Shown: positions 21,090-30,411, counted from the first letter of the stretch. The stretch is 42,865 nucleotides of DNA from Candidatus Babelota bacterium (GCA_003963225.1 RXKB01000038.1:1-42865); one strand, 5' to 3'. Notes: a model not told the origin generated them from the sequence alone. Program-made: numbers and translations.

Positions 21090-23203
21090 TGGGCTATAAA
21101 TTCAATCCATTTACTGGTCAACTCGACATCGCTCGTGGTGGTGGTGGTGGAGGAGGCGGTGCTAGCTGGGGTTCAATTACTGGGGATATAAACGACCAAA
21201 CAGATTTAATTGATTTAATTGGTGATGTCCAAGAAAACATTGAATACACCGAGTATACATTTAACTCATCAGGTATAAAGAAAGGTTCTCGACACAACGA
21301 CTGGACAGAACTAATGGCTGCTGTTGTAGCACAAGGAACACCTTGTCGCATTACTTTTGAACAAGATGAAACCCTACCTGCTGGAACATGGAAAATTAAA
21401 GACGTAGTATGGCGTGGCAACGGACTCCCTGCTGGCTTTGGTGGGCCACTTATTTACCTCTCTGAGGGCTTTTATTTTGCCGATACAACAAGTATTACTT
21501 TTGAATATGGTTTAGGAGTAGTAAATACTGCTTCTCATCATAACTTGTCTGTAAATCATAGCCTTAGGGTTAATATGACTACTTCTGCTATTGCTTCTGC
21601 TAGCGGTGTAGAGATGTTTGAAATAACTGGTTCAGGTAGTTTGGGAATTATGTTTGTTAGTGATGGTGCTAGCCTATCTAGCTTTGGTATGGGGCCAGCA
21701 GTTAAATATGGAGCTGGTACAATTGGGCCTATCGTTTTCTCAGGTGTGAATCCAGACATGATGTCTGATACTATTTCTGGTCATTCTACTGCATTGATTC
21801 TTTACATATTCGGTACTCAGACTTTTGCAACAGACATTTTTGCTGTAACCCAACCTAATTTTGCTGGAACTATCCAATATGGGCGTTCTGACAGTCGCTA
21901 TGTAGGTTTTAATCCTTCTGGAACCAATTTAACTCAACCTAGCGTACAAGGTGCTATAGCAGAGGTTAGTGGCAAAGTAGATAGCTTAGAAACCGAAGTC
22001 GATAGTCTTGTTCCTCAAACATTCATTGATAGTGAAGATATTATATGGGATAGAACAGTCAAAGACATAAGCGTTTCAGAAACTCAAGGTAGAACTTCAG
22101 TAGGTGGTAGTTATCAAAGCGGTGGTTCATCTCGAAAGGCTGCTTATCTTTTGACTACTACAAAAGGTATATGGGCACATGATATTAAGTTCAGGGCTAG
22201 GGTTAATGGCGGTACTTCTAAAGTAAAAGGTATGATATATACTAATAATTCAGGTGCTCCAAGTACTTTAATAGCCGTTGGTTCAGAGGTAACTGTCACT
22301 AATACCTCAATGGATGTCTATACTTCTAGTCTAAGCTCGGATATATTCTTTCCAGCTGGAACAAGTATCTGGCTAGGTATATTGTTTGACGGGAATGGCT
22401 CGGGTTTTGTATTTAGCTGTGATAGTACAACAAACGGACGTATTAGAACAAGCTCAGGCTTAACTTATGCAAGTGAACCAACTAATCCATTCTTGGCTTC
22501 ATACAATACAGAAAACGGCTCGCCAGATGTTTGGCTAGACGGTTATGGCACGGCTATGGCTGCTAAGTATATAGGTGAACCGTATATTCTAGGCGATGGA
22601 CTGGAGAAAGTACCTCAATTTAGCGGAGACCCAGCAACAACTGGTAATATATCTAACAACGGTACAGCTAGCAGTAGCTCAGATAGGCAGTTTGGTTCAG
22701 TATTCACTATGCCAGAAGATGGTCAATTAGATTACGTTAAATTCGTAGTTGGTTTAAGTACAAGCGGAAGTATGGACACACAGGCTCTAGTTTATGATGT
22801 TACCTCAAGCCTACCAGTCAATCTTTTAGCTGAAAGTAATCAGATAAACATCACAAACACCACTCAAACCGCAATTCAATACGATTTCACTGGTGGTGAT
22901 AGGATTATCTTTAGCGAGAGTGATGAACTATTCTTTGCTGTTAGATGTAGTAATGAAACTCCTAGCTTTGTATGGTCAAGGTCGGATAACGTAAGTAACG
23001 CAACCATTGTAAGTAATAACAATGCTTTCTCTAACCCACCATTAGACCCATTCGGAACACCAGGATACACCAGTAATGGGAATATATCAATTGAAATAGG
23101 CTATACGACTAGTGAGAATGTACTAAAAGTTATAAGCGCACCCGATACTGGAACATTCACCCTTAAATCAATAGATGGTGATATTCAGTGGGTAGAAGAT
23201 TAA
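21089..23203 (+). CDS. Fibre-like structural protein with two tandem jelly-roll-like domains
   Basis: The 704 residues start MGYKFNPFTGQLDI, a common opening of phage fibre or decoration proteins, then a Gly run (17-24). A short helical segment at 285-308 precedes two repeated beta domains (about 320-495 and 512-675) that share a layout of strands, ALVYD/GMIYT strands and an IWLG/LFFA strand. A relative of domain 1 is inserted in the tail protein at 27309 (shared NSGAP-L-A motif). It may bind glycans on the host. Its place before the scaffold gene suggests a head or vertex fibre. Confidence 0.65.
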   Translation: MGYKFNPFTGQLDIARGGGGGGGGASWGSITGDINDQTDLIDLIGDVQENIEYTEYTFNSSGIKKGSRHNDWTELMAAVVAQGTPCRITFEQDETLPAGTWKIKDVVWRGNGLPAGFGGPLIYLSEGFYFADTTSITFEYGLGVVNTASHHNLSVNHSLRVNMTTSAIASASGVEMFEITGSGSLGIMFVSDGASLSSFGMGPAVKYGAGTIGPIVFSGVNPDMMSDTISGHSTALILYIFGTQTFATDIFAVTQPNFAGTIQYGRSDSRYVGFNPSGTNLTQPSVQGAIAEVSGKVDSLETEVDSLVPQTFIDSEDIIWDRTVKDISVSETQGRTSVGGSYQSGGSSRKAAYLLTTTKGIWAHDIKFRARVNGGTSKVKGMIYTNNSGAPSTLIAVGSEVTVTNTSMDVYTSSLSSDIFFPAGTSIWLGILFDGNGSGFVFSCDSTTNGRIRTSSGLTYASEPTNPFLASYNTENGSPDVWLDGYGTAMAAKYIGEPYILGDGLEKVPQFSGDPATTGNISNNGTASSSSDRQFGSVFTMPEDGQLDYVKFVVGLSTSGSMDTQALVYDVTSSLPVNLLAESNQINITNTTQTAIQYDFTGGDRIIFSESDELFFAVRCSNETPSFVWSRSDNVSNATIVSNNNAFSNPPLDPFGTPGYTSNGNISIEIGYTTSENVLKVISAPDTGTFTLKSIDGDIQWVED

Positions 23204-23212
23204 GGAGGAAAT

Positions 23213-23470
23213 ATGGAATTAACTATTCAAATAAATGAAGAAGAACTAGAGCTTCTGCCTTATGTGGCAGCAGCCTTTAAGATGGTGATTAATCCAGATA
23301 ATGACCCGCAAGAAAATGCAAGAATAATTGCAAATGCCATAAAAGCAAATCTCATAGAGGATGCTGTTAAGAAGAGAGTTGAACATGCTGCTCAACAAGC
23401 TGCTGCTCAAGAAGCAGATCGCTTAAAAGAGCATATTCAACCCAAATCTTTTGGTGGTGGTTTTTATTAG
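23213..23470 (+). CDS. Hypothetical protein, 85 aa
   Basis: TAAGGAGGAAAT precedes the ATG. Helical, with an Ala/Gln-rich segment (HAAQQAAAQEADRLKEH) and a Gly-rich end (FGGGFY). Likely a small structural or assembly protein. Not recognised. Confidence 0.65.
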   Translation: MELTIQINEEELELLPYVAAAFKMVINPDNDPQENARIIANAIKANLIEDAVKKRVEHAAQQAAAQEADRLKEHIQPKSFGGGFY

Positions 23471-23478
23471 TGTATAAT
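23451..23478 (+). promoter_or_regulatory. Candidate promoter before gene 23506
   Basis: TTGGTG (23451-23456), 16-bp spacer, TATAAT (23473-23478), followed by TAAGGAG and the ATG at 23506. It lies at the end of the preceding gene. Confidence 0.5.
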
Positions 23479-23505
23479 TAAATTATTAAGTAAGGAGTAA
23501 TAATT

Positions 23506-23907
23506 ATGGCAAAATCGGAAACTGTAAAAAATAAGAATGATAAATTAGCTGAACTTACCAGAGTTCAAGCTAAGCGGCAGGAACATGAGAAAAAGACTAA
23601 AGAGCGATTGGACAATCTTAGAGAAATTCGCAATGCCTTTAGACTAGCTTCTAAGAATGATTCTTTAGTTCTTGAGTCTATAGTAAGTCATGCTGAAAAA
23701 TTGATTAGTTATAATGAGAAAATAGCCAGAGATGGAGTTGGTGCTAGGAAGACAGGTCACCTTCTTGAAAATGGTAGCGAAGAGGTGGAAAATATTTTCT
23801 TAAAACCCGCTGAGCGAATTTCTTATCTTGATAAAGCCGCAGGCATACAGCTTTTGGTGGATTATATAAAGCGTCAGATTGAAGACTCTGTAGTTTCTAA
23901 AAGTTGA
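23506..23907 (+). CDS. Coiled-coil protein, 133 aa
   Basis: Highly charged helix for residues 1-50 (KLAELTRVQAKRQEHEKKTKERL), then a second helical region. Position just upstream of scaffold and capsid suggests an assembly role. Not recognised; it has its own candidate promoter. Confidence 0.65.
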   Translation: MAKSETVKNKNDKLAELTRVQAKRQEHEKKTKERLDNLREIRNAFRLASKNDSLVLESIVSHAEKLISYNEKIARDGVGARKTGHLLENGSEEVENIFLKPAERISYLDKAAGIQLLVDYIKRQIEDSVVSKS

Positions 23908-23932
23908 CAATATAAAAATATAACATTATTAT
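23904..23932 (+). promoter_or_regulatory. Strong promoter for the scaffold-capsid operon
   Basis: TTGACA (23904-23909), 17-bp spacer, TATTAT (23927-23932). It is the only consensus -35 in the rightward arm and lies directly before the scaffold and capsid genes, which need high output. Confidence 0.75.
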
Positions 23933-23971
23933 TAAATTGTAACTATTTAATAGTTATGCAATTTTAATAAT
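23928..23971 (+). promoter_or_regulatory. Large inverted repeat in the scaffold leader
   Basis: ATTATTAAATTG (23928-23939) pairs with CAATTTTAATAAT (23959-23971, one bulge). Inside it TAACTA (23940-23945) pairs with TAGTTA (23951-23956). The predicted transcript start is near 23939, so the inner hairpin would cap the mRNA 5' end and could protect it from decay; the outer arms overlap the -10. Confidence 0.55.
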
Positions 23972-23987
23972 ATAAGGAGTAAGATAG

Positions 23988-24842
23988 ATGGACGAAAGTA
24001 CCATAACTTCGGGGGACAACTCTGAACTCGACGCTAATACTAATAGCACAACCGATAATTTAGAAACCCAATCAACCGAAACGGACACTCAGACCGCTGA
24101 TAGTAACAGCGACAACCTGGACCCATCAAAGTCAGCTGATACGTCTGCTGATGGCGACAAGTCAACAGAAGACGACAGTAAAAGCAAAAATGACACCAGC
24201 AATGGTGCCAGCGATGACGATACTTCTGCTTCATCAAATTTTGACAAGGACTTAGATTCTTGGGCTGAAAGAACTGGTCGCCCAGCTCCAGCTAATGACA
24301 ACGAACGCGCTTTATTACAAGAAATTCGTGATAAGCAAAGGGAGTTTTCAAAGGCGCAAACAGCCAAAGATGCCAATAATGATATTAAAGAAGTTATTGA
24401 CAAAAATAAGCCCGATTCTGGCGATGACGAAGACGATAGCGGTGACCCGCTAGAAAACGATGTTAAAGACATCAAAGGCCAGCTTGCTGAAGAGCGAGCA
24501 CTTCGTTTGAGGAATGAGTTTTTATTTGAAAACTCTGTCACTACCGATCAGGTGAAGGTTATGGGTGATATTCTAAAAGAGAAGGTAGATAAAGGCGGTA
24601 AAACTGCATTTGACTACTGGACTCATCCTGACCAGCTACAAGATTGGCTTGATTTAGCTGATGCTAAATTATCCAAAACTAGCGATGATACTGAACTGAT
24701 AGATGAAGCTGCTCGTAAAGAGCGTGAAAGAATTGCTAAGGAACAACAAGCAAATTCTCCAGGGCGGAATGCTAAGCCCCCTGTTACTTCGGACGATAGT
24801 CCAGAGAAGCAGAGGCTTAAAACCTTCTCAAACTGGGATTAA
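23988..24842 (+). CDS. Scaffolding protein
   Basis: The 284-residue protein is extremely acidic and Ser/Thr/Asp-rich in its first 90 residues, with a helical second half (KGQLAEERALRLRNEFLFEN) and a basic C-terminal region. This composition, and the place immediately before the capsid gene, is typical of scaffolds that organise capsid assembly and then leave. ATAAGGAG precedes the ATG. Confidence 0.8.
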   Translation: MDESTITSGDNSELDANTNSTTDNLETQSTETDTQTADSNSDNLDPSKSADTSADGDKSTEDDSKSKNDTSNGASDDDTSASSNFDKDLDSWAERTGRPAPANDNERALLQEIRDKQREFSKAQTAKDANNDIKEVIDKNKPDSGDDEDDSGDPLENDVKDIKGQLAEERALRLRNEFLFENSVTTDQVKVMGDILKEKVDKGGKTAFDYWTHPDQLQDWLDLADAKLSKTSDDTELIDEAARKERERIAKEQQANSPGRNAKPPVTSDDSPEKQRLKTFSNWD

Positions 24843-24862
24843 AAAGTAAAGGAAAATAAAAA

Positions 24863-25705
24863 ATGCAAAATTATGCTGCTGAGGTACTCGCAAAAATAGA
24901 TGAGCGATTCTACCTTGATTCAAAAACACAAAGTGTTGTAAATAACGGCCTGACTTTTGAATATTCAGGTGTCAACACAGTAACTATCTACGATATAGAT
25001 GTAGTTCCTGAAAACAACTACGTTCGTAGTGGCGTTATGCGTTATGGTCAACTTGTTGAGCTTGGTGACGGTGTTCAGAGTTTTACTCTTTCACAAGATA
25101 AGTCATTCGCTATCTCAATTGACCGTGGTAACCGTGAAGATAGTAAAATGGTTCTTGCAATTGACGACGCTGTTAAACGCCAAGTCCGTGAAGTTTCTGT
25201 CCCTACGACTGACATCTTTACGCTTGCAGTGGCCCAAGGTTATGCAAATACAAACAACCAAAAAAATCAAACACCAACTAACCTATCTGCATCAAATGCT
25301 TTCCAAAGTGTTCTTGATCGACGTGCAGCTCTTATTGAGGCTAAGGTACCAGTTGACAAGGGTCTTACCGTCTTTGTTACTCCTCGTACTGAAGCGTTCC
25401 TATGGCGTGACCCTGAATTTAAGGTGATCTGTGACCGCACAAAAGAAGATAAGGCTACTGGTAAAATCGGTGAGATAATGGGTATGAGCATTGTAGTGGT
25501 GCCATCAAGCTACCTGGCTGCAAAGACTGGTTTCTTGATGCTAAGCAATAGTGTTCTTGTCCGACCAATCAAATTTAATAGTATTCGAACTGGTGATGGA
25601 TTCAGCTTCGGTATCGACGGATGGGTTGCCCAAGGTCGTCGTTACTACGATGTGTTCGTTCCAAAGAATAAAGGTGTTGCTATACAATGGTGGGAAGAGG
25701 CTTAG
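24863..25705 (+). CDS. Major capsid protein (HK97 fold)
   Basis: The 280-residue protein directly follows the scaffold gene. The N-terminal helix (MQNYAAEVLAKIDERFYLDS), the VVPENNYVRSGVM region and the C-terminal DGFSFGIDGWVAQGRRYYDVFVPKN strand are typical of the smaller HK97-type capsid proteins of phages with a separate scaffold. AAAGGAAAA precedes the ATG, and the codons look well used for high expression. Confidence 0.85.
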   Translation: MQNYAAEVLAKIDERFYLDSKTQSVVNNGLTFEYSGVNTVTIYDIDVVPENNYVRSGVMRYGQLVELGDGVQSFTLSQDKSFAISIDRGNREDSKMVLAIDDAVKRQVREVSVPTTDIFTLAVAQGYANTNNQKNQTPTNLSASNAFQSVLDRRAALIEAKVPVDKGLTVFVTPRTEAFLWRDPEFKVICDRTKEDKATGKIGEIMGMSIVVVPSSYLAAKTGFLMLSNSVLVRPIKFNSIRTGDGFSFGIDGWVAQGRRYYDVFVPKNKGVAIQWWEEA

Positions 25706-25743
25706 GCTTCTCCCCCATTGGTTAAAAAATAAGGAGAAAAAAT

Positions 25744-26154
25744 ATGTCACTACCTAAACCAAAAGAAGGCGTAAGCCAAGACAAGGAAAAAACAAACAGT
25801 AATACTGGTGAAGCTGGTCTTTACCGACATCCTGAATCTGGCGCAGAGTCGATTGCGACTTTTGACCCGCTATTCGGAAACGCAATGGCAGAAGGGTTGA
25901 TACGTGTTGGGTATGAAAGGGTTGGTGATGTTCCTACAGAGGTTCTCCGTCCAAAGCCTCGTGAACTGTTCGATAATACACCAGATAGTTCAGCACTGAA
26001 AGGTGTTAATGCTCGCCTTGATAAGCTCGATGAAGAATTGGAAATTTCCAAAGATAGAGCGAATGAGCTAGAGGATGAAAATGCTGAATTGCGTAAGCAA
26101 TTAGCTGCTGCTAAAAAGAAAATACAAAATGTAAGTAAGAAAGAAGGAAAATAA
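25744..26154 (+). CDS. Virion-associated coiled-coil protein, 136 aa
   Basis: Follows the capsid gene with a good ribosome site. The C-terminal third is a clear coiled coil (LDKLDEELEISKDRANELED and on); the N-terminal part is polar. Could be a head fibre base or a minor capsid protein. The function is inference from position. Confidence 0.6.
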   Translation: MSLPKPKEGVSQDKEKTNSNTGEAGLYRHPESGAESIATFDPLFGNAMAEGLIRVGYERVGDVPTEVLRPKPRELFDNTPDSSALKGVNARLDKLDEELEISKDRANELEDENAELRKQLAAAKKKIQNVSKKEGK

Positions 26155-26156
26155 TT

Positions 26157-26558
26157 ATGAGTCCTGAAAAATCAGTTATAGTAACAGGTAATAAAACTTT
26201 GACAGTTGCCGATGTTGGTATCGTGCAGATAGTCAAGGGTGATTATGTCATCACTCTACCGACTTCTGCTGCTGCTACAGCGGGTTCAAAGTTTATCATT
26301 CAAAACGGTGGACTAGCGGTTGCTGGTACTCCTGAGGGTACATCAAAGGGCAATAAATCTGCTGCCCCATCTGTAAAAGGTGTTTCTGCAGACGGTATAA
26401 CAGGTAACGGGTTTACTCCTGCTACCAATAAGAGTGCGATAAATACTAAGGCTACAGCTCAGGTTGGCGACCGATTAGAACTTACGGGTTCAGGGGCAAC
26501 GGGCGCGGGTGCGTGGTTCACAACATATGTTCGTGGTGTTTGGGCGCGAGAAGCCTAG
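26157..26558 (+). CDS. Head decoration / head-fibre-like protein, 133 aa
   Basis: Beta-rich, Gly/Ala/Thr-rich 133 aa (SVIVTGNKTLTVADVGIVQI, then GDYVITLPTSAAATAGSKFII), a pattern I associate with trimeric beta-helix or decoration domains on capsids. The ATG lies two bases after the stop of the coiled-coil gene, so the pair could form one fibre complex. A terminator follows. Confidence 0.6.
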   Translation: MSPEKSVIVTGNKTLTVADVGIVQIVKGDYVITLPTSAAATAGSKFIIQNGGLAVAGTPEGTSKGNKSAAPSVKGVSADGITGNGFTPATNKSAINTKATAQVGDRLELTGSGATGAGAWFTTYVRGVWAREA

Positions 26559-26581
26559 ACACGAGTAATTAACTGCTCTGG

Positions 26582-26610
26582 AAGAAGCTCTGTATGGAGC
26601 TTCTTTTGTT
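26582..26610 (+). terminator. Intrinsic terminator after the capsid operon
   Basis: AAGAAGCTC (26582-26590) pairs with GAGCTTCTT (26597-26605) around the loop TGTATG, followed by TTGTTT. This would end the high-output capsid transcript. Confidence 0.85.
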
Positions 26611-26619
26611 TGCTATAAT
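26611..26619 (+). promoter_or_regulatory. Extended -10 promoter right after the terminator
   Basis: TGCTATAAT, the same extended -10 as at 14350-14358, directly follows the terminator T-run and precedes the connector gene at 26641 by 21 bp. No good -35. It resets expression for the tail genes. Confidence 0.65.
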
Positions 26620-26640
26620 GTATTTAGGAGAAAAATAAAA

Positions 26641-27303
26641 ATGATTTTACAAGATGTACGACAACTCGTTCGATCGAAGCTTGACGACCTGCAGTATGAT
26701 GGCAATAAGGTCGATTCAGCAATTAATTGGTTCCAATTTGAATTATTTAACAATACTAGAACAGCCCTTATGGAGGATGATGTTAATATTGACTTCCTTC
26801 AAGGTGATTATGAAATTTCAATACCTTCTCAAATACAAACTATTACTGAAATATTAGTAGTACCAACAGATACTAGTATTACGCCTTATTCTATCTGGAA
26901 ATACAGAAAAGAGCATGGTGATTTTTTACAAAAATTTCCTAATTTTATGGTAGCTAATCAAGCCAATCCAAGAGAGTGGTCCTTCTATGGCCGAAAAATT
27001 CGTCTTGCTGCTCCAGCTAGTTTTGGCGGTAAGTTATTTGTAGAATTTATTCGTCGCCCTGTAAAGGCCGTTGGTGACTCTGCTTTACTTGAAATACCTG
27101 ATAATTATGAAGAGTTAGCTGTTATTGGTGGTACTGCTAGGGTTATGGAAATGAATGAAGATTATGCGGAGGCTGCACAAGAGCGACAAAATCTTGAACC
27201 ACTACAAACTACTTTTATAAGAAATGAAGCTCGTGGCAGTCAACATACGGGTCCTACTATAATGCGCAGTAACCGTCGTGGGCGTGGTGGATATGAGGAC
27301 TAG
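26641..27303 (+). CDS. Head-tail connector / adaptor protein
   Basis: The 220-residue protein starts MILQDVRQLVRSKLDDLQYD and has the helix-rich, strand-tipped layout of phage adaptor proteins that join portal to tail (YEISIPSQIQTITEILV; PDNYEELAVIGGTARVMEMN). The C-terminus is Arg/Gly-rich. Its position after the capsid operon and before the nozzle-like gene fits. Confidence 0.7.
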   Translation: MILQDVRQLVRSKLDDLQYDGNKVDSAINWFQFELFNNTRTALMEDDVNIDFLQGDYEISIPSQIQTITEILVVPTDTSITPYSIWKYRKEHGDFLQKFPNFMVANQANPREWSFYGRKIRLAAPASFGGKLFVEFIRRPVKAVGDSALLEIPDNYEELAVIGGTARVMEMNEDYAEAAQERQNLEPLQTTFIRNEARGSQHTGPTIMRSNRRGRGGYED

Positions 27304-27308
27304 CCTCA

Positions 27309-29282
27309 ATGTTAAGTTCATTTAATAATCGTAAGCGAAAGATTATATCTTCTGCTACTCCAAGGCTTGATGAAAATTATGATCTTCGTGGCTTAAATCT
27401 TATTACGCCTGACCAGGTTATGCCAAAGGGTGAATCGCCCTATACTATAAATTCACGTATGTTTGCCCGAGATGATGAAGATACTCGTGTAGCTATAAGA
27501 ACTCGTAAGGGAATGATTAATCATTCTACTCCTGTTGGGAGCACTCAAGGAGCTGTAAACACAGGGACTGTAACTGGCGATGCATCATTTACACCTGCTA
27601 GTTGGATTGCTATACCTTTTACAGCTTCTTCTAGTGGTCTTCTAACTCAAGTTGACTTATGGGTGAAACGTTTAGATGGAGCTGCAGGTCCTGTTATTGT
27701 TGAAATTCATGCAGATAATTCAGGTGCTCCTGGTGATTTATTGGCTCAATCAAGTGTTAATCTATCTCAAGTAACATTAAGCTATCAATGGTTACCTGCA
27801 TATCTTATTGATGCTCCAGCTGTTGTCAATGCTACAAGCTATTGGATTGTCGTTCATACTCAAACAGAGGGGCTTGGTACTTATCATCTTGGCAGTACAT
27901 CTGCTTCTGGAGGCTTGCAGTCAGCAAACTCTGGCGGTACGTGGTCTAGTGGTCCTCTGGCTAGATTTAGAACGTATGTATCAACTAATGCTATTTTAAA
28001 AGGGTTTACTCGCAGAGACCCGCAAAATCTTCAAAAGCGTACTTTAATTGCATATGGTACTGACATATATGCAATTCCTGATAATCCTGCTACTCCAACT
28101 TCTATTAGTTCAGATATTCATGCTAGTTCTACTAGGGTTAGATTTGAACAGATTGATGATAAGACAATATGGGCAGATGGGCAAAATCCTGCTAGATGGT
28201 GGGACGGCACTACGGTTTCTATTATTGGCGGCATGACTGGAACGCCAACTCATGTTATTGCGCATAAAAATCGTTTATTCTGGATAAAAAAAGAAGAGCC
28301 TACTAGGGTAGACTTTTCTGGTCTTTATAGCTTTGAAAGCTATAGGGGGGTTGATTTCTTTTATGTGCCAAACCCTAAGTCTCCAGATCATCTTACTGGT
28401 TGGTGCGTGTTCCAAGATAATTTAGTTCTATTTACTGGATCCACCAAATATATACTATCGGGTAATGATATTTCTTCATTTACCATGAAGCAAGCCGTTG
28501 GTACTAAGGGTGCAATCAGCCAAGAGGTTATTGCGGTTGATAGAAACTATATATACTTTATGAGTGATGATAAGCAGTTGTACCGTTTTAATGGTGTATC
28601 TGATGAATTATTATCAGATAAAATGCAGCCTGAGTTTAATGCTATCCAGAATTTGAATGATGTGCGTGTGGCTATTCATGATAATCAAGTACGTGTTTAT
28701 TATTCGCGTACTCCAAGCGTAGAGATAAATCGTATGGCGTTATTCGATTTAGTGTTTGGGCAATGGTTCTTAGATACTGAAAAGCCAGTAAAAGGGGCTA
28801 TGTCATTCAAGATAGGAACTAATACAGAGTTAGTTGAGTTCAGCTCAAGGGCTGGTTGGGCATTTCTTGGCAATCATGGTTTAAGCGACCTCGGTAAAGC
28901 TATTGATTTCAAGTATTGGACACCTTATAAAGCGTATACTTCTGGTGCTGCTAAAGATCGTATAAAACGCTTTAGGCCTATTCTGAGAGCCTCTGATAGC
29001 CGTTACAGTATGTTAGTGGGTAGAGACATAGATTTTCAGAATAAACCTGATATGCGTGAGTATTTAGTGGCTGGAGAAGGCGCTACATGGGGTAGTGGTG
29101 TAACTTGGGGAGCTAATTCAAGTAATCCAACCGTATGGGGTTCAACTAAGCTTATTGATCGTGCTAGTCCGATGAGTGGCCGAGGCAAGCATACTCAATA
29201 TAGATTTGAGAAGAAAGGTGTTGATACACCAATTGAGTTGTATGGCTATATAGCAGCTTATAAGAGTGGAAGGCCTAGATAA
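27309..29282 (+). CDS. Tail nozzle / stabilisation-like beta-propeller protein with inserted domain
   Basis: The 657-residue protein has repeated beta units (KRTLIAYGTDIYAI; KTIWADGQNPARWWDG; HKNRLFWIKK; QDNLVLFTGSTKYILSG; NYIYFMSDDKQLYRF) typical of the propeller in podovirus nozzle or P22 gp10-like proteins. Residues about 88-225 are an extra jelly-roll-like domain that resembles one in the fibre at 21089 (DNSGAPGDLLA against NNSGAPSTLIA). It would form the distal tube below the adaptor. Confidence 0.7.
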   Translation: MLSSFNNRKRKIISSATPRLDENYDLRGLNLITPDQVMPKGESPYTINSRMFARDDEDTRVAIRTRKGMINHSTPVGSTQGAVNTGTVTGDASFTPASWIAIPFTASSSGLLTQVDLWVKRLDGAAGPVIVEIHADNSGAPGDLLAQSSVNLSQVTLSYQWLPAYLIDAPAVVNATSYWIVVHTQTEGLGTYHLGSTSASGGLQSANSGGTWSSGPLARFRTYVSTNAILKGFTRRDPQNLQKRTLIAYGTDIYAIPDNPATPTSISSDIHASSTRVRFEQIDDKTIWADGQNPARWWDGTTVSIIGGMTGTPTHVIAHKNRLFWIKKEEPTRVDFSGLYSFESYRGVDFFYVPNPKSPDHLTGWCVFQDNLVLFTGSTKYILSGNDISSFTMKQAVGTKGAISQEVIAVDRNYIYFMSDDKQLYRFNGVSDELLSDKMQPEFNAIQNLNDVRVAIHDNQVRVYYSRTPSVEINRMALFDLVFGQWFLDTEKPVKGAMSFKIGTNTELVEFSSRAGWAFLGNHGLSDLGKAIDFKYWTPYKAYTSGAAKDRIKRFRPILRASDSRYSMLVGRDIDFQNKPDMREYLVAGEGATWGSGVTWGANSSNPTVWGSTKLIDRASPMSGRGKHTQYRFEKKGVDTPIELYGYIAAYKSGRPR

Positions 29283-29692
29283 TGGAAGTTGGTTCTCTTG
29301 GCCAAGGTTTAGCAGGAGGTTACCTCAATAGGCTACCGCCTAATGCTACTCGTGAAGAACAAATAGCTGCTATAAATGATATTATTAATCGTTTAAATAG
29401 TATGCTTAAAACTCAAGCTTATTCTGATGGTAACTCAAAGAGATTTCTTATGGGCTATCAGGCAAGTGGTTGGCCTGGTGGAGACTTTGGTATGAAAATT
29501 TCACAACCAGGAGTAGATGTAACAACTGCTGAGAATAATCAATTGTTATTTTCTTGGGATTTCACTACTAATACTCAAATATTTTACAATGCTGGAATAC
29601 CTCGAATTATACAAGGTGCTGCTCCTACAGACGGTCGTACTGGTCAATGGATTTCTGAAGTTGGAGTAGATGTAACAACGGTGGTAGGCTGA
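29282..29692 (+). CDS. Tail-associated protein, 136 aa
   Basis: Begins by overlap with the stop of the nozzle-like gene (ATAATGG) and has a short N-terminal helix (TREEQIAAINDIINRLNSML) followed by beta-rich residues with SQPGVDVTTAENNQLLFSWDF. This looks like a small tip or fibre-attachment protein. Ends by TGATGG overlap with the next gene. Confidence 0.6.
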   Translation: MEVGSLGQGLAGGYLNRLPPNATREEQIAAINDIINRLNSMLKTQAYSDGNSKRFLMGYQASGWPGGDFGMKISQPGVDVTTAENNQLLFSWDFTTNTQIFYNAGIPRIIQGAAPTDGRTGQWISEVGVDVTTVVG

Positions 29693-30411
29693 TGGCTGCT
29701 CAACCACCAAATTTAGCACAAAAAACAATAGTCACATCTGACTATCCAATTGATAAAGTTGTTTTTCGTAAAGCAGGGTCTACTCCAGTACCTAAAGCTA
29801 CTACTATGAGTGATTCTGTTACAATTACTATTCCTCATGGGTTGCCGTTTACACCACTTCCTATTGGTACTTATTCACCTGATAATTTTAGCACCAGTCA
29901 AGATTTTGCTAGTGGTCCTTATTTTTATAATCCACTTTTTGCACAATATGGTACACAATATTTTGCAAATATTGAATCAGATGCAACTAATTTTTATGTT
30001 AAACTTATATCTTTTGATGTTGCTCGTACTATGTACTATCGAGTTATTGGGCTAAGCCCTGTTAGCATACCTCCTACACCGATAAAAGAGGTAGATCGAG
30101 CAGGAGGATTATTCTTTAATTCTGATGATAATTACTTAAAAATCTATAGTCAAAATACTGTATCTATAAATGACAGTGGAGCTTTTGGTTTCGATAGTAC
30201 TGTCATAGATCATAACTTAGGATATATTCCAACTTGTTTAGTATTTACAGAGTGGGGTGATACAATTCGTCAAATAGGCTCAGAGAACTCTATGGGAGTT
30301 ACTGGTATTGAGGCTTATGCGTATGTTAGCCCAACTCAGTTATCAATGTTTTATGACCCATATTTTGCTGGATTGTTAAAACTTCATTATAAGGTGTATC
30401 TCGATGGTTAG
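29692..30411 (+). CDS. Tail-associated beta-rich protein, 239 aa
   Basis: Two related halves are visible: TITIPHGLPFTPLPIGTYSP and STVIDHNLGYIPTCLVFTEW share a beta layout with a His-Asn/Gly-Leu turn, suggesting an internal duplication. Likely part of the tail tip. No catalytic motif seen. Confidence 0.6.
   Translation: MAAQPPNLAQKTIVTSDYPIDKVVFRKAGSTPVPKATTMSDSVTITIPHGLPFTPLPIGTYSPDNFSTSQDFASGPYFYNPLFAQYGTQYFANIESDATNFYVKLISFDVARTMYYRVIGLSPVSIPPTPIKEVDRAGGLFFNSDDNYLKIYSQNTVSINDSGAFGFDSTVIDHNLGYIPTCLVFTEWGDTIRQIGSENSMGVTGIEAYAYVSPTQLSMFYDPYFAGLLKLHYKVYLDG

Noticed and set aside
24089..24541. 150-codon frame antisense to the scaffold gene
   Set aside because: Ser/Leu-rich shadow of an acidic, repetitive coding region; no ribosome site and no neighbours on that strand.
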